This document shows, piece after piece, positions 16,539 to 23,651 of a DNA stretch of 64,000 nt. Each line of letters opens with the position of its first letter. The stretch's first letter is position 1. This DNA comes from JALOKP01 sp963800865 (lineage in GTDB: Bacteria > Acidobacteriota > Polarisedimenticolia > J045). A model generated the notes under the pieces. The model was not told the origin of the DNA. It made no database searches and saw only the letters and a program-made list of their open reading frames with translations. A program made the translations under genes and the position numbers. The stretch is taken from positions 1 to 64,000 of the forward strand of contig CAWDCL010000005.1 in assembly GCA_963800865.1 (NCBI GenBank), read 5' to 3'.

Positions 16539-16648
16539 CCCCGACGACCCCGACCCTGACGACCTCGACCCGACGACACACCCCCGGAATCGCTGGCCCG
16601 ACGAGACCCCCGCGACCAATCTTCGCCCTGGACGGAGCGCCCGACTTC

Positions 16649-17434
16649 ATGAGCCAAAGTCCTTTCCCGATGCCCGACGCCGCTCCCGCGGAGCAGCCGC
16701 GCGGCACCCCTCGCCACGTCGCGATCATCATGGACGGCAACGGCCGCTGGGCGACCCAGCGCGGCCTGCCGCGCACGGAGGGGCACCGCGTCGGCGCCGA
16801 CGCCGTGCGCCGCACGGTCGAGGCCGCGGCGCGCGCGGGCGTCGGCACGCTGACGCTCTACGCCTTCTCGTCCGACAACTGGAAGCGGCCGCAGTTCGAG
16901 GTCGCGACGCTGATGCGCCTGCTGCTGCGCTACCTGCGCAGCGAGACGCCGCGCTGCCTCGAGCACGGGATCCGGATGTCGCTGATCGGGCGGCGCGATC
17001 GCCTGCCGGCGACGCTGCGGGCCGCGGTCGCGGCCGCGGAGAGCGCGACCGCGCACGGCCGCGGGATGCACCTGCGGCTGGCGGTCGACTACTCCTCGCG
17101 CGACGTCCTGCTGCGCGCGGTCGGGCGCGTCAACGGCGAGGCCGCGACGCTGACCCGCGAGCGCTTCGCGGCGCTGATCGACGAGGCCCAGGGGGGCCGC
17201 GACCCGGTCCCCGACATCGACCTGCTGATCCGCACCGGCGGCGAGCAGCGGCTGTCGGACTTCCTGCTCTGGGAGTCGGCCTACGCCGAGCTGTGCTTCA
17301 CGCCCGTGATGTGGCCCGACTTCGCCGAGGCGGACCTGGCCGCGGCGATGGACGACTTCGCCCGGCGGGAGCGGCGGTTCGGGACGGTGGGGGGGGCCGG
17401 AGGGCCCGACTCCGTGGCCGAGACCGCGGGCTGA
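16649..17434 (+). CDS. uppS: isoprenyl transferase (undecaprenyl diphosphate synthase)
   Basis: This cis-prenyltransferase adds isopentenyl units to farnesyl diphosphate, giving the C55 carrier used for peptidoglycan and other envelope polymers; it acts in the cytoplasm at the membrane. It has 261 residues, normal for the family. Signature blocks: VAIIMDGNGRWA with the catalytic Asp at residue 29, GHRVGADAVRR, LYAFSSDNWKRP, LLIRTGGEQRLSDFLLWESAYAELCFTP and MWPDF. The usual NYGGR block is DYSSRD here, a variant. The frame is open much further upstream, but MSQSPFP at 16649 has a GGAG-like site ahead and leaves the normal short N-terminus; MPDAAP at 16670 is an alternative. It stands alone, without cdsA or dxr next to it, 110 bases after the regulator gene. 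Confidence 0.9.
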   Translation: MSQSPFPMPDAAPAEQPRGTPRHVAIIMDGNGRWATQRGLPRTEGHRVGADAVRRTVEAAARAGVGTLTLYAFSSDNWKRPQFEVATLMRLLLRYLRSETPRCLEHGIRMSLIGRRDRLPATLRAAVAAAESATAHGRGMHLRLAVDYSSRDVLLRAVGRVNGEAATLTRERFAALIDEAQGGRDPVPDIDLLIRTGGEQRLSDFLLWESAYAELCFTPVMWPDFAEADLAAAMDDFARRERRFGTVGGAGGPDSVAETAG

Positions 17435-17585
17435 TCCGGCCGCTGGCTAACTCGGTCATCGTTTGCCGGTAAGTCGATCCGCCGGGCATTCTCCCCGTCC
17501 GCGTAACCGTCGGCCGCGCGCCTCATCTAAGTGATGAGCGCGCCGCGCGGGCGGCCGACCGGCCCCGTTCGACCTGGAGATCCCG

Positions 17586-18024
17586 ATGAGCTTCCGTTCG
17601 TTGAGCCTTGGTGCGATCGCGCTGTGCCTCGCGGTCGGTGCCTGCTCGCAGTCGACCGGCGGTCGACTGCGACGCGGAGCGCGGGATCTGTCGCAAGCGG
17701 AAGGACGGGAAGATCCAGCGCTCGGTGACGGAGATCGCCGGCGGGATCGCGCCGAGATCACGAGCCAGGACCCCGAGGCCGCGGGCGCGAATCGCCAGGG
17801 ACCTTGCGGAGTTGACGGACCGGCTCGAGAACGGGCAGCCCGCGCGAACGGCGGAGCCGCTTTTCGCGGCGCTCGCCGCGCATCACCGCGAGGTCGCGAT
17901 GACGGTCACCGAGATCGAGGGCGGCGTGCGCGTCACGGCGACGTCGAAGAATCCCGCGGTGGTCGCGCAGATCCGGCAGGGCGCGAATCGCGCGGTGAGC
18001 GAGTCCGGGGCCCCGAAGCCCTGA
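17586..18024 (+). CDS. small lipoprotein with two VTEI repeats (frameshifted)
   Basis: The ATG at 17586, preceded by CTGGAGA, opens a lipoprotein signal peptide ending at ALCLAVGACSQ (lipobox Cys at residue 20). The frame then fails, but the next frame gives VDCDAERGICRKRKDGK and VTEIAGGI. A third passage gives AEITSQDPEA, and the end reads MTVTEIEGGVRVTATSKNPAVVAQIRQG up to the stop at 18024. So the protein carries two copies of a motif VTEIxGGV/I, then T or E, then D/NPxxxxxIR, about 60 residues apart. The length is not a multiple of three, so at least one base is wrong or the gene is damaged. Function unknown; the neighbour is a divergently placed cytochrome c. Confidence 0.55.
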
Positions 18025-18054
18025 CGCGGCTCGCCGCGCGGGCGACGCGCGGCG

Positions 18055-18652
18055 CTACGTACCGGACGAGGTCGGCGACGCGGTCCCCGGCGCCGGCGCC
18101 ACCACCGACGGCGGCGCCTGGTTGCTGACCGCCGGGATCGTCCTCAGGTAGGCGAAGATCGCCTTCGCGTCGTCGTCCGTAAGCTTCGAGTACCACGGCC
18201 ACGGCATCGGCGGCAGCAGCGGGCGGCCGGTGCCGTAGAACTTCCCGTGCTTGAGCGCACCGAGGAACATCTCCTCGGTCCAGCCGCCGAGCCCGGTCGC
18301 TTCGTCCGGCGTGAGGTTCGGCGCGACGCTGACTCCCCACGGCCCCCAGAACGCGGTGTTGGTCGCGAGGCCGCCCCAGATCCAGGGGCCGGCCGCGGCC
18401 GGCGCGGGCGGGATCGGCATCTCGGCCGGGTGACCGGAGAGCATCCGCGTCATGTCGGGCTGCGGTCCCTGGGGCCCCATCGTCATCGGGGTGTGGCAGT
18501 CGTTGCAGCCCGTGACTTCGACCAGGTACCGCCCCCGCTCGACCTTCTGGGCGGCGAGTTCCTCGGCCGTGGGGACCTTCGGAGCGGGCTGGCTGCCGCA
18601 CCCGACGAGCGTCGTGCAGACTGCGCCCAATAACCCGAAAGCACCTGGCCAT
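18055..18652 (-). CDS. mono-haem cytochrome c lipoprotein (probable frameshift near its start)
   Basis: A periplasmic electron carrier or diheme-like cytochrome relative of about 195 residues. It has one CNDCH haem motif (about residue 50), an axial Met candidate in the PMPWPWYSKLTDDDAKAIFAYLRT region, and a lipobox-like LVGCGSQ near the N-terminus, so it is likely attached to the membrane. The C-terminal tail is rich in Pro, Ala and Ser. The main open frame could begin at TTG 18630, but that gives a poor signal peptide. An ATG at 18652 in another frame (MARCFRVIG) joins naturally to AVCTTLVGCG if one base is wrong, so I extend to 18652. The family is often found with other oxidoreductases; here it lies alone. 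Confidence 0.75.
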
Positions 18653-18735
18653 CCTGGTCGAGGTTCCGCGCACTCTTAATACACCTTCGGGCCGGCAGCG
18701 GCCCGTCTCGCCGTGCCTACGATACTCGTCCTTCC

Positions 18736-20001
18736 GTGCGGGTAATACGACCCTGGGCGGCCAGCCCCGCTTCCCCCCGTTCACTCCGCTCGCGCATCAT
18801 CCCGGCGGGCCGCGGGCGGCGCGCCGTTCCCGCGCCCGGAGCCGCCGCCGGATGCCCGACACCCGCTCTCTCCCGCCGCCGCTTCGTCCAGCTCACCGCC
18901 GGCGGCCTCGCCGCGGTCGCGGTCGACCCGAAGGCCCCGGCGATCCTCACCGGCGCGAAGAAGCTCCCCGTCGTGGTCGCCTCCGGCAACGGCGGCAAGT
19001 TCAGGAACGGCGGCGACAAGACCTGCGTCGAGACCGCCTTCGCGATGCTCGCCGCGGGGCGCGATCCGCTGGACGCCGTGATCGCCGGCGTCGCGCTCAA
19101 CGAACTCGACCCGGGCGACCTGAGCGTCGGCTACGGCGGCATCCCCAACGCCGACGGCGTCGTGCAGCTCGACGCCTCGTGCATGCACGGGCCGACGAAG
19201 CGGGCCGGGGCGGTCGCGGCGCTCGAGGGCGTGCGCACCGCGGCGGCGGTGGCGCGCGCGGTGATGGAACAGACCGATCACCACCTGCTGGTCGGCGCGG
19301 GCGCGCAGGCCTTCGCGCGGCAGGTCGGGTTCACGATCGAGGCCGACCTGAACACCGACGCCTCGCGCGCCAAGTGGATCGAATGGAAGCGGAAGATCGA
19401 TCCGGAGCACTGGCTCGATCCGGCGAAGCGCTCGGCGGCCACTCCCGCGGCCGCCGCGGCCTTCCGCGCCGCGGCCGACCGCGCGCGCTGGTCGATGATC
19501 GCCGCAGGCAGCCTCGACCCGCTGCACGCCTGGGGCACGATCAACTGCAACGCGGTCAGCGCGAGCGGCGCCGTCGCCGGCGTCACGACGACCAGCGGCC
19601 TGGCCTTCAAGATCCCGGGACGGGTCGGCGACTCGCCGATCCTCGGCGCCGGGCTCTACGTCGACAACGAGGTCGGGGCCGCCGGCTCGACCGGCCGCGG
19701 CGAGGCCAACCTCTACAACCTGTCGTCGTTCCTGATCGTCGAGGAGATGCGCCGCGGCGCGCACCCCAAGGACGCGATCGTGACCGCGCTGCGGCGGATC
19801 GTCGCCGCGACGGTCGAGCCGCGGCTCCTGCGGCCGGACGGCAAGCCGAAGTTCGGGATCTCGTTCTACGCCGTGACGAAGACTGGCGAGGTCGCCGGAG
19901 CCGCGCTCTACTCGTCGCCGGCCGCGCAGTTTGCGGTCTGCACCGAGAACGGCGCGGAGCTGCGGCCCCTCGACGGGCTGCTGGGAGAGTGGCAGGCATG
20001 A
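18736..20001 (+). CDS. Tat-exported N4-(beta-N-acetylglucosaminyl)-L-asparaginase / isoaspartyl peptidase family protein
   Basis: An asparaginase-2 family Ntn-hydrolase. The enzyme is autocatalytically cut before a Thr that becomes the nucleophile; here the site is WGTINCNAV with Thr at about residue 268 of the longest frame. Other family blocks are VVASGNGGKF, GDLSVGYGGIPN, LDASCMHGPTKRAGAV and GRVGDSPILGAGLYVDNEVGA. The N-terminus holds a twin-arginine signal, SRRRFVQLTAGGLAA, so the enzyme is exported folded. It would cleave GlcNAc-Asn bonds of glycopeptides or isoaspartyl peptides. The start is uncertain: the GTG at 18736 gives about 45 unneeded residues before the Tat motif, and an ATG at 18852 lies one frame off. 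The htrA-like gene follows after 9 bases, so both are likely co-transcribed. Confidence 0.85.
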   Translation: MRVIRPWAASPASPRSLRSRIIPAGRGRRAVPAPGAAAGCPTPALSRRRFVQLTAGGLAAVAVDPKAPAILTGAKKLPVVVASGNGGKFRNGGDKTCVETAFAMLAAGRDPLDAVIAGVALNELDPGDLSVGYGGIPNADGVVQLDASCMHGPTKRAGAVAALEGVRTAAAVARAVMEQTDHHLLVGAGAQAFARQVGFTIEADLNTDASRAKWIEWKRKIDPEHWLDPAKRSAATPAAAAAFRAAADRARWSMIAAGSLDPLHAWGTINCNAVSASGAVAGVTTTSGLAFKIPGRVGDSPILGAGLYVDNEVGAAGSTGRGEANLYNLSSFLIVEEMRRGAHPKDAIVTALRRIVAATVEPRLLRPDGKPKFGISFYAVTKTGEVAGAALYSSPAAQFAVCTENGAELRPLDGLLGEWQA

Positions 20002-20010
20002 CGAAGGGAC

Positions 20011-21282
20011 GTGCGGCTCCTGGTGACGATCGCGACGGCGCTGCTGGCCGCCGGTGGGTGCGGACTTCCGACCTCGGATCGGGACGACGGGCGCCAGATG
20101 ACCGGGCCGGAGCGCGAGCGGGTCGAGCGGACGACGCAGCCGAAGGGGGAGATCCGCCCCCGGCGGCCGCGACCGGCTCCGCAGGAACCGCCAGCCCCGC
20201 GGGAGCCGCGCGCGCCCCAGCCGCTGCAGCCCCCCCCACCGCCCGCCGACGCGCCCCCCGCCTCCCCGCCCCGCACGGCGCTCGACTCCGGCATCGATCT
20301 CGCCGAAGAGCTGATGCCCGACGAGCGCCGCGACATCGAGGTCTTCCGCCGCGCCGCGCCGTCGGTCGTCTACATCAACTCGATCGCCGTGCGGCAGAAC
20401 CCGCTTTCGTTCGACGTCGCGAAGATCCCGCAGGGCACGGGAAGCGGCTTCGTCTGGGACCGCAACGGTCACGTCGTCACCAATTTCCACGTCGCCGAGG
20501 CCGGGCAGGAGCTGTCGGTCGTGCTCGCCGACCGCTCGGAGTGGCCGGCGCGCGTCGTCGGCGTCGCGCCCGACAAGGACCTGGCGGTGCTCAAGATCGA
20601 CGCCCCGACCGAGAAGTTGACGCCGCTGCCGGTCGGCGACTCGAGCGACCTGCTCGTCGGCCAGCGCGTCTACGCGGTCGGGAACCCGTTCGGCCTGGAC
20701 AACACGCTGACGGTCGGCGTCGTCAGCGCGCTCGGGCGCGAGCTGCAGTCCCCCTCCGGCCGCACGATCCGCGACGTCATCCAGACCGACGCCGCGATCA
20801 ACCCCGGCAACTCGGGCGGCCCGCTGATCGACTCGCACGGCCGGCTGATCGGCGTCAACACCGCGATCTACAGCCCGAGCGGCGCCAACGCGGGGATCGG
20901 CTTCTCGGTCCCGGTCGACACCGTCAAGCGCCTGGTGCCGCAGCTGATCGCGACCGGCCGCGCGGTGCAGCCGGGGATCGGCGTCTCGATCCTCTCGGAC
21001 GACCTGGCCCGGCGCAGCGAGGTGGAAGGCGTGGTGATCCGCTCCGTCCAGCCGCGCGGGCCGGCGGCACGGGCCGGGCTCGAGGGGCTGCGCCGCACCG
21101 CGCGCGGCTGGGCGCTCGGCGACCTGATCGTCGCCGTCAACGGCAGGCCGGTGAAGACGATCGACGAGATGGCGCAGGTCTTCGAGGACGCGGGCGTTGG
21201 CGCCGTCGTGACGCTGACCGTCGCGCGCGACGGGAAAGAGCGCGCGGTCGAGCTGGAGCTGATCGACCTCAGCGGGCGGTAG
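20011..21282 (+). CDS. HtrA/DegP-like serine protease, lipoprotein, one PDZ domain
   Basis: An envelope quality-control protease of 423 residues. A lipobox (LLAAGGCG, Cys at residue 17) suggests membrane anchoring. A Pro/Arg-rich linker follows (residues 40-95), then the trypsin-like domain (about 105-300) with catalytic His160 (VVTNFHVAE), Asp190 (KDLAVLKID) and Ser268 (NPGNSGGPL), and one PDZ domain (about 310-415). The GTG start at 20011 follows AAGGGAC and lies 9 bases after the asparaginase stop, in an operon-like arrangement. The stop codon TAG at 21280-21282 is the first three bases of a REP-like palindrome, so the insertion of that element may have set the current C-terminus. Confidence 0.9.
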   Translation: MRLLVTIATALLAAGGCGLPTSDRDDGRQMTGPERERVERTTQPKGEIRPRRPRPAPQEPPAPREPRAPQPLQPPPPPADAPPASPPRTALDSGIDLAEELMPDERRDIEVFRRAAPSVVYINSIAVRQNPLSFDVAKIPQGTGSGFVWDRNGHVVTNFHVAEAGQELSVVLADRSEWPARVVGVAPDKDLAVLKIDAPTEKLTPLPVGDSSDLLVGQRVYAVGNPFGLDNTLTVGVVSALGRELQSPSGRTIRDVIQTDAAINPGNSGGPLIDSHGRLIGVNTAIYSPSGANAGIGFSVPVDTVKRLVPQLIATGRAVQPGIGVSILSDDLARRSEVEGVVIRSVQPRGPAARAGLEGLRRTARGWALGDLIVAVNGRPVKTIDEMAQVFEDAGVGAVVTLTVARDGKERAVELELIDLSGR

Positions 21283-21410
21283 GGGCCGGCCTCCGTGCCG
21301 GCCCGTCACGCACGCGCCGTCGTTCGCCGCGACCTGTAGGGGCCGGCCTCTGTGCCGGCCCGTCACGCACGCACCGTCGTTCGGGCCGGCACGGAGGCCG
21401 GCCCCTACAG
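21279..21410. repeat. cluster of three REP-like palindromes
   Basis: The element has arms GGGCCGGC and GCCGGCCC around the loop CTCCGT (or CTCTGT). Two direct copies (21279-21305 and 21336-21362) are followed by an inverted copy (21381-21410). Copies 2 and 3 can pair into one long hairpin of about 27-base arms. Similar flanks (GTCACGCACGC) follow copies 1 and 2, so the unit was duplicated with its flank. The hairpin probably works as a transcription terminator or mRNA stabiliser behind the htrA-like gene. Confidence 0.85.
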
Positions 21411-21583
21411 CGTTCTTGGGCCACGTCGGCGTTGCGCTCCCCGGGATCCCGGGACGGCAACAGCGGGGCCGACAGAGCGTCGAGCGCACGGTGACCGGCG
21501 CGTATCCTGATGGTCCTCACGATGGTCATGGTTCGCTCCGGGACCCGCGGCGCCTGCGGCACCCGCCGAAGCGCGGCCTTACA
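21411..21583. other. spacer before the toxin-antitoxin pair, with a 14-bp palindrome
   Basis: A perfect palindrome CCCGGGATCCCGGG lies at 21440-21453, about 140 bases ahead of the antitoxin start. Toxin-antitoxin operons are usually autoregulated through inverted repeats, but this one is distant from the start codon, so its role is a guess. No clear promoter boxes were found. Confidence 0.4.
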
Positions 21584-21817
21584 ATGGAGGACATGGACGT
21601 GAAGCAGATTGAAGCTGAAGCGTTGAAGCTCGCGCCGGAGGAACGGGCCCGGCTCGCGCAGGCGCTCCTCGACAGCCTCGAGACGCTCTCGGAGGAGGAG
21701 AACCTCCAAGCCTGGGTGCTGGAAGCCAAGGCTCGGGCCGCTGAGGCCGACTCCGACCCGTCCGTGCTCCTTCCTGCGGATGACGTCCTCCGCGCCCTGC
21801 GCGCGAAGCTCCGCTGA
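21584..21817 (+). CDS. addiction module antitoxin, CHP02574/RelB-like family
   Basis: This 77-residue acidic helical protein contains IEAEALKLAPEERARLAQAL and LLDSLETLSEEE, the signature of the short addiction-module component family (unstable antitoxins paired with ParE/RelE toxins). It would bind and neutralise the toxin encoded immediately downstream and repress the operon. I start at the ATG at 21584; the next Met at 21593 gives a 74-residue form and the difference cannot be settled. The stop TGA is followed directly by the toxin ATG, so the two genes are translationally coupled. Confidence 0.85.
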   Translation: MEDMDVKQIEAEALKLAPEERARLAQALLDSLETLSEEENLQAWVLEAKARAAEADSDPSVLLPADDVLRALRAKLR

Positions 21818-22108
21818 ATGACCCGCATCGTTGTCCAACGGCTCGCCGCGCGCGAGCTGGCGGATGCACTTCTCTACTATGAGACGCTGTCGCCGGGGCT
21901 GGGCACGGCGTTCCTGGACGAGTGGGCCCGCTGTCTCCGCCGTCTCCTCGTACACCCGCAATCAGGCGTCGTGGTGGACGACGACGTTCGACGACTGATG
22001 CTGCGTCGTTTCCCCTACGCCCTGCTCTACCGGCATTCGCCAGACGACATCCGGGTGCTGGCTGTGATGAACCTGCGCAGGCGGCCGATGTACTGGGCCG
22101 GCCGTTAG
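21818..22108 (+). CDS. ParE/RelE superfamily toxin
   Basis: A 96-residue toxin of the RelE/ParE fold: IVVQRLAARELADALLYYETLS (first helices), LGTAFLDEWARCLRRLLVHPQSG, LRRFPYALLYRHSPDDIRVLAVMNLRRRPMYW (beta-sheet core). In this fold, ParE-type toxins inhibit DNA gyrase and RelE-type toxins cleave mRNA at the ribosome; the sequence here looks closer to ParE because the RelE catalytic residues are not evident. The start ATG follows the antitoxin stop directly. Confidence 0.85.
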   Translation: MTRIVVQRLAARELADALLYYETLSPGLGTAFLDEWARCLRRLLVHPQSGVVVDDDVRRLMLRRFPYALLYRHSPDDIRVLAVMNLRRRPMYWAGR

Positions 22109-22263
22109 CACTTCGGGCCGGCCCGGCGGGCGCTCGCGGAAGCGCGCGCGATCGGCGTGCCGGCGACCGGCTGATCTTCGCGACCGCCGTCCACCACCGC
22201 GCGCGCCTGGTCACGAAGGACGGGCCGCTCCGGAAGTGGGACCGGGCCCGGACCCTCTGGTAG
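22109..22263 (+). pseudogene. remnant of a PIN-domain (VapC-type) toxin
   Basis: Directly after the ParE-like toxin, one frame encodes LIFATAVHHRARLVTKDGPLRKW and ends at RTLW and a stop. The block D/RLIxATAxxHxAxLVTKDxxLR is the C-terminal part of the PIN ribonuclease domain. The N-terminal two thirds, with the first acidic residues, are missing, and the preceding bases (ALAEARAIGVPATG) match only in a different frame. It is a broken toxin left next to an intact system. Confidence 0.6.
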
Positions 22264-22321
22264 CCGGCGGGCGAGGCCGGGTGCGCACAGGGCCCAAGGG
22301 AGCCAAGAACACTCAATTGGC

Positions 22322-22350
22322 TTGATTTCTGATGATCTGATCACTAGAAT
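22322..22350 (+). promoter_or_regulatory. sigma70-type promoter of the DUF4143 ATPase gene, near-leaderless
   Basis: TTGATT (22322-22327), a 17-base spacer and TAGAAT (22345-22350) lie in an AT-rich patch unlike its surroundings. The ATG at 22360 is 9 bases downstream, which is about where transcription would start. No ribosome binding site is present. Confidence 0.65.
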
Positions 22351-22359
22351 TCAAGCATA

Positions 22360-23613
22360 ATGTACCTCCAGCGATCGCTCGCGTCCCGCCTGCTCCGGCT
22401 CTCGGAGACCTTCCCCGCGGTCGTCATTACGGGCGCGCGGCAGGTCGGAAAGAGCACCCTGCTCGCCGAGACCTTCCGCGGCCGTGCCGAGGCCGTCGTA
22501 TTCGACCCGGTCCTCGACGTCGGGGGCGCGCGCTCCGAGCCGGATCTCTTCCTCGAGAGCCACCGGACGCCGCTCATCCTCGACGAGATCCAATACGCGC
22601 CCCCGCTCGTGGCCGCGCTCAAGCGGCGAATCGACCGCGACCGTCGCCCGGGACAGTACCTGCTCACGGGCTCGCAGCAGTGGGGCGTGCTCCGGTCCGT
22701 GGCCGAGAGCCTCGCCGGCCGCGCCGCCTTCCTCGATCTCGAGGGGTTCAGCCTGGCGGAGCTCGCCGCGGCCGCGGCCGGGCGCTCGTGGCTCGAAGAG
22801 TGGCTGGACGACGCAGGCCGCGTCATGGCGTCGCCACCCGCCCGGCTCGCGCTCCCGCGTCCCCTCTTCGAGCAGCTGTGGCGCGGGTTCCTGCCGGAGG
22901 CTCAGTTCATCCCGCTCGACACGGTCCCCGACTTCCACGCCGCGTACCAGAGGACCTACGTCGAGCGCGACGTCCGCCTGCTGTCTGAGATCTCCGACTG
23001 GCACCTCTTCGGCCGCTTCACGCGGCTGGCTGCGGCGTTGACCGCGCAGGAGGTCAATCACAGCCAGTTCGGCCGCGAGATCGGGATCACCCCCCAGACC
23101 GCGCGGCGGTGGCTCGAGCTGCTCAGGGCGACGTTCCAGTGGTCGGAGGTGCCGGGGTACTCCGGCAACACGGTCAAGCGCGTGAGCGGCCGGCCGAAGG
23201 GGTACTTCACCGACGTCGGCGTGGCCTGTGCCTCCCAGGCGATCTCCACCCCGGCCGCGATCGCCGGCCATCCCCTGTTCGGCGCGATCTTCGAGACCGC
23301 CGTCGCCGGGGAGATCCGCCGCCTTGCGGGTGCGCTTCCGACACGCCCGCAGGCCTGGCACTGGCGGGCTCACTCCGGGGCCGAGGTCGACCTGCTGCTG
23401 GAGCGCGACGGAACGTTCTTCCCGATCGAGATCAAGGCGACCTCGCATCCGACGCATGCGGCCGCGGCTGGATTCCGGGCGTTCCGGGAGGCGTACCCGT
23501 CGCTCCGCATCGCCCCGGGACTCGTCCTCGCCCCGATCGACCGCCCGTTGCGCCTGAGCGAGTCGGACCTCGCCCTGCCGTGGGACCTCGGCCCCGTCGT
23601 ATCCGGCCGGTAG
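22360..23613 (+). CDS. AAA ATPase with DUF4143 domain
   Basis: A 417-residue protein. Walker A is in VVITGARQVGKSTLL (residues about 22-36), Walker B in LILDEIQYAPPL (about 72-83), and sensor-like LLTGSQQWGVL at about 98-108. The C-terminal half is the DUF4143 domain, with FETAVAGEIRRL, HWRAHSGAEVDLLLERDG and PIEIKATSHPT, a block like the nuclease-related fold often fused to such ATPases. The family is widespread and typically found in accessory regions near toxin-antitoxin genes; its cellular role is not established. Here it lies beside a toxin-antitoxin pair. A second member of the family is encoded at 37797-39020. Confidence 0.9.
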   Translation: MYLQRSLASRLLRLSETFPAVVITGARQVGKSTLLAETFRGRAEAVVFDPVLDVGGARSEPDLFLESHRTPLILDEIQYAPPLVAALKRRIDRDRRPGQYLLTGSQQWGVLRSVAESLAGRAAFLDLEGFSLAELAAAAAGRSWLEEWLDDAGRVMASPPARLALPRPLFEQLWRGFLPEAQFIPLDTVPDFHAAYQRTYVERDVRLLSEISDWHLFGRFTRLAAALTAQEVNHSQFGREIGITPQTARRWLELLRATFQWSEVPGYSGNTVKRVSGRPKGYFTDVGVACASQAISTPAAIAGHPLFGAIFETAVAGEIRRLAGALPTRPQAWHWRAHSGAEVDLLLERDGTFFPIEIKATSHPTHAAAAGFRAFREAYPSLRIAPGLVLAPIDRPLRLSESDLALPWDLGPVVSGR

Positions 23614-23651
23614 GCCGCGGTGCGCGCGCCCACGAGGGCCGCACCTCCGCC

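Noticed and set aside
21922..22108. Second frame over the ParE-like gene as a separate protein
   Set aside because: The frame overlaps the toxin; only its 3' end after 22109 carries the PIN-domain remnant.
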